A DNA stretch of 29,061 bases from CAYSRJ01 sp964525675 (lineage in GTDB: Bacteria; Spirochaetota; B62-G9; DRHN01), in assembly GCA_964525675.1 (NCBI GenBank), contig CAZGJW010000026.1, forward strand, positions 1 to 29,061. The letters run 5' to 3'. The notes beneath the pieces are model-generated. The model did not search any database, was not told where the DNA came from, and saw only the letters and a program-made list of their open reading frames with translations. A program made the position numbers and the translations under genes. Every line of letters starts with the position of its first letter. Positions within the stretch are counted from its first letter, which is position 1. This document shows, piece by piece, positions 6,375-13,986 of the stretch.

Positions 6375-7988
6375 ATGCGTATTGCCCTTATAAACACCAA
6401 CCTCATAAAACCGCCGATTGCGCCGATTGCACTTGATTACCTTGCAGAGGCGCTTCATGCCGCCCATCATGAGCCGGTGGTTCTTGACCTCTGCTTTGCT
6501 GAAGATTATACTGCTGCGATCACCGATTTTTTTTCAGACACACGCTTCGACCTCGTGGGATTCACGCTCAGAAATACCGATGACTGCGCCTTTACGAGCA
6601 GGCAATCGTTTTTAGAAGGGTTTATGGATATTGTTCAGAAGGCACGGGAACATTCTGAAGCTCCTTTTATTGTGGGCGGGATGGGGTATTCGATCCAGCC
6701 GGCGTATATCATGGAATTGTGCGGTGCTGATTTCGGGGTGTTCGGGGAAGGGGAGGCGACGCTTGTTGAGCTCGTAGACAGTCTTTCAAGCGAACGTTCA
6801 AAAAAGTCTTCGGCCAGGCTTTCAAAAAGGCTTTTAGAGCAAGGCGATGAATGGAGTAAAATACCAGGGCTCTTGTGGCGCATGCAGGAATCGGTGATAC
6901 GAAACAGGGGTAATATACGTCTGGAAAGAGGCACGATACTATCCCTTCCGAATATGACCAGGAGTTTTATCGACAACAGGCGGTATTACCGTGAAGGGGG
7001 GCAGGCAGGGATCGAAATGAAACGGGGCTGTCCGAAGCGGTGCATCTACTGTCCGGAGCCTCTCATAAAGGGAAGAAAGGTCCGGCTGCGGCCTCCTGAT
7101 GTTATTGTCTTCGAATTAGAACGGCTTCTGGAGCAGGGGATTACACATGTACACACCTGTGACAGTGAGTTCAACATCCCGTCATCTCATGCCGAGGCGG
7201 TGTGCAGGCAGATCATAGAGCGGGGCCTGGGCGAAAAGCTGCAATTGTACGCGTACTGTTCGCCTGCCCCTTTTACGAGAGAGCTCGCAAGGCTCATGAA
7301 ACGGGCGGGCTTTGCCGGGATAAACTTCGGTGTGGACAGCGGAGACCCGGGTATGCTCAAAAGGCTCGATAGAGATTACACTCCAGAAGATATCATGAAC
7401 GCGAGCAATTACTGCAGGGAAGAGGGCATGGCAGTTATGCTCGACCTATTGTTCGGGTCGCCGGGAGAATCGGAGGCAAGCATTGCACGGACAATCGAGC
7501 TGATGAAAAAAACAGGTGCCTCCAGGTTCGGAGTGAGCGCTGGTGTTCGGGTGTACAGCGGCACGGTACTGGAAAAAAAGCTTGTCAGCAGCGGTATTTT
7601 ATCGACGCGAATGTTCGAAGATCTGGAAAAGACAGGCACGGCCGGTACAGATTTGAGTACATCCGAACAAACAAAAGTGTTCAGAAAAGGGGAAGCTCCC
7701 TCCGACATGAACGCCTCACCTTCAAATGAGACTGATACCGACCTTCCTACCAGGGGCCTGTTCTACGGGAACACTCCCTCAGACCCGATTTTCTTTTTAG
7801 AGCCGGAGGTCGCGTCCTCTATCTTCGACATTCTCTCCCGTTGCATTGCAGGAGACGAGCGGTTTTTCTTTTTTGATCCCTCACGTCCGGCCCAGAACTA
7901 CAACTATAACGCCAACCAGCGGCTCGTTGATGCAATACAAAAAGGCTTTCGCGGCGCATACTGGGATATACTGAGAAGATACAGGTGA
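6375..7988 (+). CDS. cobalamin-binding-domain radical SAM protein (class B type, possibly methyltransferase)
   Basis: A 537-aa enzyme with an N-terminal Rossmann-like B12-binding domain (about 1-140; MRIALINTNLIKPPIAPIAL, and GGMGYS near 100) lacking the DxHxxG motif. A radical-SAM barrel follows with CxxxCxxC at C219, C223 and C226 (KRGCPKRCIYCPEP). The stretch THVHTCDSEFNIPSSHA and the later GINFGVDSGD are conserved-looking and remind me of TsrM-like tryptophan methyltransferases, but that is recollection only. A low-complexity Ser/Thr/Asp-rich linker (about 415-455) precedes a C-terminal domain of about 80 residues. Class B enzymes methylate unreactive carbon or phosphorus, or rearrange carbon skeletons. 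The start is supported by AAGGA at 6364-6368. The gene stands alone, so no pathway can be inferred. Confidence 0.82.
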   Translation: MRIALINTNLIKPPIAPIALDYLAEALHAAHHEPVVLDLCFAEDYTAAITDFFSDTRFDLVGFTLRNTDDCAFTSRQSFLEGFMDIVQKAREHSEAPFIVGGMGYSIQPAYIMELCGADFGVFGEGEATLVELVDSLSSERSKKSSARLSKRLLEQGDEWSKIPGLLWRMQESVIRNRGNIRLERGTILSLPNMTRSFIDNRRYYREGGQAGIEMKRGCPKRCIYCPEPLIKGRKVRLRPPDVIVFELERLLEQGITHVHTCDSEFNIPSSHAEAVCRQIIERGLGEKLQLYAYCSPAPFTRELARLMKRAGFAGINFGVDSGDPGMLKRLDRDYTPEDIMNASNYCREEGMAVMLDLLFGSPGESEASIARTIELMKKTGASRFGVSAGVRVYSGTVLEKKLVSSGILSTRMFEDLEKTGTAGTDLSTSEQTKVFRKGEAPSDMNASPSNETDTDLPTRGLFYGNTPSDPIFFLEPEVASSIFDILSRCIAGDERFFFFDPSRPAQNYNYNANQRLVDAIQKGFRGAYWDILRRYR

Positions 7989-8120
7989 TTTTATTCAGCT
8001 TAAAAATTATCTGAACGCTTTGCGTCCCGGCGGATGTTTTTGTGTGCACCAGCATTAATGGCACACCCCGAATAGTCCTGTAAAACCCTTAAAGTGCAGA
8101 AAGACGAATGGAGCGTCATG

Positions 8121-8549
8121 TTAACCCTTTTCGTTTATGCTTATCAACATATTAATAAATTCAATTGGTTTAAATACCGGCATTTTTGATTTTTTAAAAC
8201 CTTTTGTGTCTCTTGTAATTATATACTCAACACCAACATGACATGCTCCCTCATGTAAAACAGAATCTTCAAAGTCGGAAAAACCTGATTTTAATGCTCC
8301 CTCCAGTATTAAACGGTTTACAGGAACAATCTCAAAAATAGATAGTAATGTTTCAATTTTATCAGCGGCCGTCTCGTTCCCAAGACTCTTTTGTAAAAGG
8401 TAGTATATGGTTGTTATAGTTGTTGCACCTAAGTATCCTATTATTTCTGACTTCTCCACCTTCGTCATCAAATACGTCGAATACTCTGTAAACGGTTCTC
8501 TGTCCAGTAAAACATCAAGAATAATATTTGTGTCAAAAAGAACTTTCAT
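8121..8549 (-). CDS. PIN-domain ribonuclease toxin (VapC-like)
   Basis: A 142-aa PIN-domain protein, the RNase toxin of a type II toxin-antitoxin pair. The acidic active-site residues are visible: D6 in MKVLFDTNIILD, D92/E94/D95 in GFSDFEDSVLHEGA, and D114 in IITRDTKGF. The fourth acidic residue may be E34 or another in the second helix. Length is normal. Its ATG overlaps the TGA of the antitoxin gene by four bases (ATGA), so translation is coupled. Expected role: cleavage of specific RNAs in the cytosol when the antitoxin is lost. The target is unknown. Confidence 0.87.
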   Translation of the reverse strand: MKVLFDTNIILDVLLDREPFTEYSTYLMTKVEKSEIIGYLGATTITTIYYLLQKSLGNETAADKIETLLSIFEIVPVNRLILEGALKSGFSDFEDSVLHEGACHVGVEYIITRDTKGFKKSKMPVFKPIEFINMLISINEKG

Positions 8550-8788
8550 AAATATTTTTCTTCCAAATGTTTTTTGTAATCTGATTTGTCTATTTTCTTA
8601 CCGCATAATATTCCTTTCAAAGATTTAACAGCAGGTGTTATCTCATATATTTCTCCTAGTTTCTCATTCCGTATCATAGTAAATAAATCAGTGACTAATT
8701 TCGAAATAGATTTACCGCTCTTTGCAGAATATTCTTTAGCATTATCAATTAATTCCTTATTAATGCGTAATGTCAGTTTTGTTTTCAT
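8546..8788 (-). CDS. antitoxin, DUF6364-like ribbon-helix-helix protein
   Basis: An 80-aa protein paired with the PIN toxin. The N-terminus KLTLRINKELIDNAKEYS with SISKLVTDLF is a ribbon-helix-helix DNA-binding fold as in DUF6364. The C-terminal part (TPAVKSLKGILCG...DYKKHLEEKY) matches the toxin-neutralising tail typical of that family. A TTG at 8800 is in frame, but GGAG lies right after it and six bases before the ATG at 8788, so the ATG is preferred. It should repress its own promoter, which contains an inverted repeat. Confidence 0.85.
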   Translation of the reverse strand: MKTKLTLRINKELIDNAKEYSAKSGKSISKLVTDLFTMIRNEKLGEIYEITPAVKSLKGILCGKKIDKSDYKKHLEEKYL

Positions 8789-8814
8789 AAGTATCTCCAA
8801 ACATGCATAATGTA

Positions 8815-8852
8815 CGTATTATTATTATAATACGATACGGCTTATTTGTACA
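8815..8852 (-). promoter_or_regulatory. promoter and palindromic operator of the toxin-antitoxin operon
   Basis: On the minus strand TGTACA (8847-8852, four of six) and a perfect TATAAT (8824-8829) are exactly 17 bases apart. The -10 box lies inside a perfect inverted repeat, CGTATTAT (8815-8822) and ATAATACG (8827-8834) with a 4-bp centre, a fitting operator for the ribbon-helix-helix antitoxin. The leader is about 30 nt. Confidence 0.65.
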
Positions 8853-9036
8853 GTTATATTTGATTTTCGAATTTTCTTTAATGTATTGATGGATCGATGC
8901 AGCGGGTTGGCTGAACATATCCAGAAGACCATGATCGGTTGGGTTGAAGTAATCCTCGCTTACGCGTCTTGGAGAACATGCATTTAGTGCCCTTGGTAAC
9001 GATCACCGGTGGCATTACGTATCACAGGAGCCGCTT

Positions 9037-9366
9037 TCAGAGCTCCTCTTTTGAGAATATCTGCATCAATTCATCGATAATTTCCCGGCTGTTTTCGCCG
9101 TCATTTCGAATCGCATTGGTGACGCAGTTGTCTATGTGGCGCCGCAGGATGAGCTTGCCGACATTGTTCAGAGCAGATCTAACCGCCGATATCTGGTTAA
9201 CAATGTCGATACAATACTTCTCATCTTCGACCATCCGCTGAATGCCCTTTACCTGGCCTTCGATGATTTTTAATCTTCTAAGAGCAGCCAGGTTGGTTGG
9301 ATGAGGCCCCTTTTTTTCAGTTTGCGCATCTTTTTCAATTATGTTATTTTCGTGGTTTACTGTCAT
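9037..9366 (-). CDS. csoR: CsoR-family copper-sensing repressor
   Basis: A 109-aa all-helical repressor that leaves DNA on binding Cu(I). The metal ligands are present with exact family spacing: C52, H77, C81 (25 and 4 residues apart, as C36/H61/C65 in the M. tuberculosis protein), with tyrosine before the first cysteine. The arginine- and lysine-rich first helix (LRRLKIIEGQVKGI) is typical. The N-terminal 20 residues are an unconserved tail. AAGGAGATG precedes the ATG. It lies 95 nt downstream of copA on the same strand and probably shares its transcript, giving feedback control through the operator at 12081-12109. Confidence 0.93.
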   Translation of the reverse strand: MTVNHENNIIEKDAQTEKKGPHPTNLAALRRLKIIEGQVKGIQRMVEDEKYCIDIVNQISAVRSALNNVGKLILRRHIDNCVTNAIRNDGENSREIIDELMQIFSKEEL

Positions 9367-9461
9367 TATGCCATCTCCTTATGGCTCCGTATGTATTCGC
9401 CCGTTGACATTCTTAATATACAATGACCCCTTCTGATATTCAATGCATACTGAGTTTGATC

Positions 9462-11930
9462 TCAATTGTAGTCAGGCTTTATCTTCGCGAACCTCAAAAG
9501 ATTGGCGTTCGTTACCACATTCACCGAGCTCATGGCCATTGCAGCCTCTGCAATGACGGGGTGTAAAAATCCGAATATAGCGGCAGGAATTGCGATTGTA
9601 TTATAAAAATACGCCCAGAACAGGTTTTGCCGTATCTTTCTGAAAGTCGCCCTCGAAAGTTTGACCGCCGACACGACACTCGAGAGGTCACCGCGTACGA
9701 GTGTCACATCAGAAGCTTCAATGGCAATATCGGTTCCGGTCCCGATTGCAATGCCCACATTCGCCTGCTTGAGCGCAGGGGCGTCATTGATACCATCGCC
9801 AACCATGGCAACGAGCCCGCCTGCTTCCTGGAGCCGTTTGATCTCGTCCACCTTTCCATCAGGAAGTACTTCGGCAAGAACACGCAATATGCCCACACTC
9901 TTCGCGATCGCTTCAGCCGTAAGCCGGTTGTCGCCGGTTATCATTGCCGTTTCTATTCCCATGGAACCGAGCTCGGCTATGGCCTTTTTCGAATCGTCCT
10001 TCAGGGTGTCGGCAACAGCAAGCATCCCCGCTAGCTTCCCTTCGACTGCGACAAACATGACGGTTTTCGCCTCCTGTTCAAGCCTTTCAAGATAGTGTAA
10101 TGAGGTTTTCGTGTCAATTTCAGTTTCATCCATAAATTTTTTACTTCCGACAAGAACCTTTTTCCTGTCGATTGCCGCCTCGACTCCTTTTCCCCGAACA
10201 GCCTTGAAGTTCGATACCCTCCCCGTCGATATGCTTTTCTCCACGGCAAAACGTACCACCGCCTGCCCGAGTGGGTGCTCAGAGCCAGATTCAGCAGTCG
10301 CCCCGAAATAGATAAGTGTCTCATTTTTAAACCCGTTCAGAGGGATAACATCCGTAATCTCAGGTTCGCCCTTCGTAATTGTGCCTGTTTTATCGAAAAC
10401 AATGATTCGCACATCCTTGAGTGTCTGTATCGCCTCACCCTGGCGGATGAGTATGCCGTTTTCAGCTCCGATTCCGCTCCCGACCATAAGCGCTGTCGGT
10501 GTCGCCAAACCGAGGGCGCATGGACAGGCTATTACCAGTACCGCAACACTGGCAAAAATGGCTGCAGTGATAACACCGGTTTCAGGATTGACCCAGGGTA
10601 TGAACCCGGAGGCCCAGACCGTGATCGGATGAAAGGTGCCTGGAAACAAAAGCCATGAAAGAAAAGTAAGAGCGGCAACCCCCAGGACAACCGGCACAAA
10701 ATAGGAAGTGATTCTGTCGGCAAACTCCTGTATGGGAACCTTGGAGCCCTGGCACTCCTCGACCATCTTGATTACCTGCGACAAAAAGGTGTCCTTCCCG
10801 ACCTTTATCGCCTTCACTTTCAAGAGGCCTTCCTGGTTCACCGTTGCTCCGATGACCTCCTCTGAGGGAGCACGGCTTACCGGCATGGATTCACCGGTTG
10901 CCATCGATTCGTCAATGCTGCTTTCACCCTCGACGATGACTCCGTCTGTCGGAATCTTTTCACCGGGCCGTACCACCATCACGTCCCCAACCCGTACTTC
11001 CTCAACTGCGACCTCCCTTTCAGCTCCATCCACAATAATCCGGGCAGTCTTCGCACCGAGCTCGAGCAGTTTTTTGATCGCCTGAGACGCTCTTCCTTTT
11101 GCTGCGGTTTCAATAAACCTGCCTGTCAGATGAAAGGACATGATCATGGCGGCAACGCCGGCGTAGTTCGCTACAGGGGTGAAAAATGCGGCAAATCCCG
11201 TAAGAAATGAAACGGAGGTCCCCATGGCAATAAGCACATCCATATTCGCTTTTCCGTGTCCTATAGCCTTGAATGCGGAGCGTAATGTCGGCCATCCGAC
11301 AATGAAAAGCGCGGGAGATGCAAGAACGATCATCCCGATGTCGAATACAAGCCTGCTCGGCCATACGATGCCGAAAAACATCTCCATGGCCATCCAGATC
11401 ATAATCGGCGCGGTGAATCCCCATGAGCTCCACATCCGGCGTCGGGCAGAAAGAACCTTTTGCACGTCTTCATCTTTTTCCTCTACTGCTGTAGCCTTTT
11501 TTGTGATAACTTCATACCCCACCGATTCAACAGCGGATTTTAATTTTTCAAGATCGGTCAGAGCAGGATTGTATTCAACCGCCGCCTGTTCAGTTGCAAG
11601 ATTGACATTCGCAAATACCACGCCGGGAGTCTTGTTCAACTGTTTTTCAATGGTTGCAGCGCAGGAAGCACAGCTCATACCTCCAATCTTCAGGATTACC
11701 TTCTGTTTTTCAGTACGAACATCATACCCCGTATCCCGCACGGTTTTTTCGATGCCTTCAATGTTTGTTGCAGATGGATCGAACTCCACATACGCCTTTT
11801 CAAAGGCAAAGTTGACAGTTGCTTTTAAAACCCCGTCCTTCTTATGCAGGGCCTTCTCGATGTTGACGGCACATGATGCGCAGTTCATCCCGGTAATAGG
11901 CAGGATAACTTTTGTCGTCGTTTCATTCAT
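9462..11930 (-). CDS. copA: Cu(I)-exporting P1B-type ATPase with two N-terminal metal-binding domains
   Basis: An 822-aa inner-membrane copper exporter. Two heavy-metal-associated domains carry CxxC at C17/C20 (GMNCASC) and C87/C90 (GMSCASC). The actuator TGE is at 345-347 and the membrane CPC at 469-471. The phosphorylated D513 lies in DKTGT, HP at 552-553, and GDGIND at 711-716. TM7 has YNTIAIPAA and TM8 MAMSSVNVV, the residues that define Cu(I) (P1B-1) pumps. The length is normal and the gene is intact. AGGAG precedes the ATG. Long rightward open frames inside it, such as 11179-12006, are antisense shadows. Expression is likely held by CsoR and relieved by copper. Confidence 0.96.
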   Translation of the reverse strand: MNETTTKVILPITGMNCASCAVNIEKALHKKDGVLKATVNFAFEKAYVEFDPSATNIEGIEKTVRDTGYDVRTEKQKVILKIGGMSCASCAATIEKQLNKTPGVVFANVNLATEQAAVEYNPALTDLEKLKSAVESVGYEVITKKATAVEEKDEDVQKVLSARRRMWSSWGFTAPIMIWMAMEMFFGIVWPSRLVFDIGMIVLASPALFIVGWPTLRSAFKAIGHGKANMDVLIAMGTSVSFLTGFAAFFTPVANYAGVAAMIMSFHLTGRFIETAAKGRASQAIKKLLELGAKTARIIVDGAEREVAVEEVRVGDVMVVRPGEKIPTDGVIVEGESSIDESMATGESMPVSRAPSEEVIGATVNQEGLLKVKAIKVGKDTFLSQVIKMVEECQGSKVPIQEFADRITSYFVPVVLGVAALTFLSWLLFPGTFHPITVWASGFIPWVNPETGVITAAIFASVAVLVIACPCALGLATPTALMVGSGIGAENGILIRQGEAIQTLKDVRIIVFDKTGTITKGEPEITDVIPLNGFKNETLIYFGATAESGSEHPLGQAVVRFAVEKSISTGRVSNFKAVRGKGVEAAIDRKKVLVGSKKFMDETEIDTKTSLHYLERLEQEAKTVMFVAVEGKLAGMLAVADTLKDDSKKAIAELGSMGIETAMITGDNRLTAEAIAKSVGILRVLAEVLPDGKVDEIKRLQEAGGLVAMVGDGINDAPALKQANVGIAIGTGTDIAIEASDVTLVRGDLSSVVSAVKLSRATFRKIRQNLFWAYFYNTIAIPAAIFGFLHPVIAEAAMAMSSVNVVTNANLLRFAKIKPDYN

Positions 11931-12080
11931 AATAAAATATCTCCTGATGGAATATCTTCCGCATGACTATCCCGGGCAAAGACAACAGGAGCACACCCGG
12001 TGTTAAAAGGGTTGTTTTTTTATTGCTACTTTGTTTGTGCCTGAAAAAATATACATAATAATTATCCTTGTTCAGTATTA

Positions 12081-12109
12081 ATTACTATACCCCCGAGGGG
12101 TATAGTAAT
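12081..12109. promoter_or_regulatory. CsoR operator
   Basis: ATTACTATACCCC (12081-12093) and GGGGTATAGTAAT (12097-12109) form a perfect 13-bp inverted repeat around CGA. The core TATACCCC-n3-GGGGTATA has the C/G-run-in-AT-flank shape of known CsoR sites. It begins directly after the -10 box of the copA promoter, so bound CsoR would cover the transcription start. Confidence 0.85.
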
Positions 12110-12138
12110 AAAATAATTTATTACAGTGTTACGGTCAA
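12110..12138 (-). promoter_or_regulatory. copA-csoR promoter
   Basis: On the minus strand TTGACC (12133-12138) and TATTTT (12110-12115) are spaced by 17 bases. The predicted start is about 170 nt upstream of the copA ATG, an unusually long leader with no structure I could name beyond a 5-bp CCGGG/CCCGG stem with a 20-nt loop. Confidence 0.6.
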
Positions 12139-12274
12139 GTATTTTTTTTTGGTGTTTTTTGGGGATACAATACTTAATTTTTTGAAAAAATGTTTATTAT
12201 TTTTGAAAATAGTGTACAATTTTAAGCTACTTCAAAAGGCTGTGCTTGTTTTTACATTGCAATAGGGAAGACAA
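12139..12274. other. AT-rich spacer upstream of the TPR-like gene
   Basis: The rest of the 344-nt gap between the divergent copA and TPR-like genes is strongly AT-rich, with long T-runs. No convincing rightward promoter could be picked by eye: TACAAT at about 12215 lacks a good -35 partner. AGGGAAG at 12264-12270 is the ribosome-binding site of the next gene. Confidence 0.5.
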
Positions 12275-13894
12275 TTGCGAAATAAAAAGGCCTTAGTTAC
12301 ATCTGTATTGTTGCTACTGTTTTATACCGGCGTTTCTCTATCATTATTCTGCAGTGAAAACGGTAAAACAGACAATGCTGCCGACAGCAAGACGATTAAC
12401 AATGAAACATTGCCTGATGTTGGCAAACAGATGCGGTTTCTTCACAAAAGTTCTGTACATACCGAATCCTACAACCGGGCTCTTTTTTACATAAACAGGC
12501 ACACGTATAACACCGCAGCAGCGATATTACGAGAAGATCTGAAAAAGACAAAGGACCTCTATGATAATTATGAGAGCTATTCTCTTATTCTGGGTATGTG
12601 TATCGACCGGAGAATACAGGTCCCCAAGAAGGAACTTGAAGGATTCCTGCGAAGGTTCAACAAGATGCAGGCTCACGCTCCGAAGGATATTGAAAAGATA
12701 GAACGCCTGATTGAAAGGTTGAGCCGAAAAAAATCGCGTTTAAAGGATGGCCCCGGGAAAAGAGATAACAACCGGTATGATGCCCGGAGTTACCATTTGC
12801 TTAAATACCTGAGTGAGAAGAAACGGAAGATTGAGTCATACAAAAAAGACCCGTTTCAGTTCGAGCGTATGACAGGGGATTACTTTTATAATCAAAATGA
12901 TACCGCACGGGCATATTTACATTATAGTGCCTGCTATACCGATCTCAACAGGCCGGTTTCTTCATTTGTTCCCCAATCGATGAGAAATTACATCGATATT
13001 CTCTGGAAATCCCGCAGAACCGAAGCCGCCCTGCTATTTCAGGGTTTTCTCGTCAATCTGAAACCCTATATGTTCACCGACCTCTTTCACCTGGCCAGGA
13101 TGTACTATCTTTTAGATGATAGGCAGAACAGTCTCTTTCTGCTGCTTTTCATCGACACTCTGTCGGATGGGTACAGCACACAGTATTATAAAAAAGCCAG
13201 AGAACGGATCCTCCTGCTCCTCGAAGAAATGAAAAATTATCCGCAAGAAAAAAGTGCGCGGGAGGTTGCCGGCGTATACCTGACGGGTGAAAATATTCAA
13301 GCTATACGAAGCGGCATTGCCGTGCTCAGGGACCGAGGCATTGAGAATTTTTTCTTTTACTACCTTGAAGGCGTAAGCCTCTATCTTGATAAAGACTATG
13401 AAAAGGCGCTTGATGCTTTTCAGGCATTCAATGAAGTGTATCCCTGGCTTGCAGATTCCTGCTACTATGCAATGCTCTGCAAAGACCGGGTTGCCCCGCA
13501 GGCGTTTAACAGAGATATCATCGATTATGCCCAGAAAACGGCTGACCTCAAACCGCATTCCCCTATTACAGAAATGACAAGGCTCTACATGGGAAAGCGT
13601 ATGGGTCTTGACGGTTCGGAAAGCGTAAAACTTCTATTTCCTGCAGAGATTACAAAAACCATTGACGACTTCACACAGAATGGGGCCCCGGTGCAAAGCC
13701 TCACAAGGTTGTGCAGTCTGCTGTCGATTTCAAAAAACCCCTACCAGATCCTTGCAGTGCAGCAGATGTCCGGCATAAATGAGAGGAAAAATGAATATAT
13801 CGCTTTTTTGAAAGATTCGTACTCCCGCGGCAATGATCGCTGTCGTCAAAATATCAAGGAAATAGCACAGGCGCTGGGTGAAGAAGTTGAGTAA
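12275..13894 (+). CDS. exported TPR-like repeat protein upstream of the RND pair
   Basis: A 539-aa protein I cannot name. The N-terminus (RNKKALVTSVLLLLFYTGVSLSLFC) is a signal peptide; C26 could be lipidated but the residues before it do not form a standard lipobox. The rest is helical, with tetratricopeptide-like segments at about 63-110, 196-226, 265-312 and 352-400 (for example YLEGVSLYLDKDYEKALDAF). A basic patch (SRKKSRLKDGPGKRDNNR) lies near 148-165. It should be periplasmic or envelope-bound and act as a protein-protein scaffold. The start is TTG, with AGGGAAG four bases upstream. It is 92 nt ahead of the first RND permease on the same strand, so it may belong to that complex in place of a classical adaptor (inference). 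Confidence 0.7.
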   Translation: MRNKKALVTSVLLLLFYTGVSLSLFCSENGKTDNAADSKTINNETLPDVGKQMRFLHKSSVHTESYNRALFYINRHTYNTAAAILREDLKKTKDLYDNYESYSLILGMCIDRRIQVPKKELEGFLRRFNKMQAHAPKDIEKIERLIERLSRKKSRLKDGPGKRDNNRYDARSYHLLKYLSEKKRKIESYKKDPFQFERMTGDYFYNQNDTARAYLHYSACYTDLNRPVSSFVPQSMRNYIDILWKSRRTEAALLFQGFLVNLKPYMFTDLFHLARMYYLLDDRQNSLFLLLFIDTLSDGYSTQYYKKARERILLLLEEMKNYPQEKSAREVAGVYLTGENIQAIRSGIAVLRDRGIENFFFYYLEGVSLYLDKDYEKALDAFQAFNEVYPWLADSCYYAMLCKDRVAPQAFNRDIIDYAQKTADLKPHSPITEMTRLYMGKRMGLDGSESVKLLFPAEITKTIDDFTQNGAPVQSLTRLCSLLSISKNPYQILAVQQMSGINERKNEYIAFLKDSYSRGNDRCRQNIKEIAQALGEEVE

Positions 13895-13986
13895 GGCCTT
13901 ACGGGTAGATAAAAAAGCAGTATGTCGATGAAAAAAAAATGAAAATAAACAGTAGCACAGAGAAAAACAATTATAAATAAACGGGT

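Noticed and set aside
9026..9047. AGGAGC/GCTCCT inverted repeat at the end of csoR as a terminator
   Set aside because: A six-base stem with no T-run; not enough to call.
11179..12006. Rightward 275-codon frame antisense to copA
   Set aside because: It is the mirror of an intact, fully motif-bearing copA; serine/threonine-rich antisense frames are common opposite such genes.
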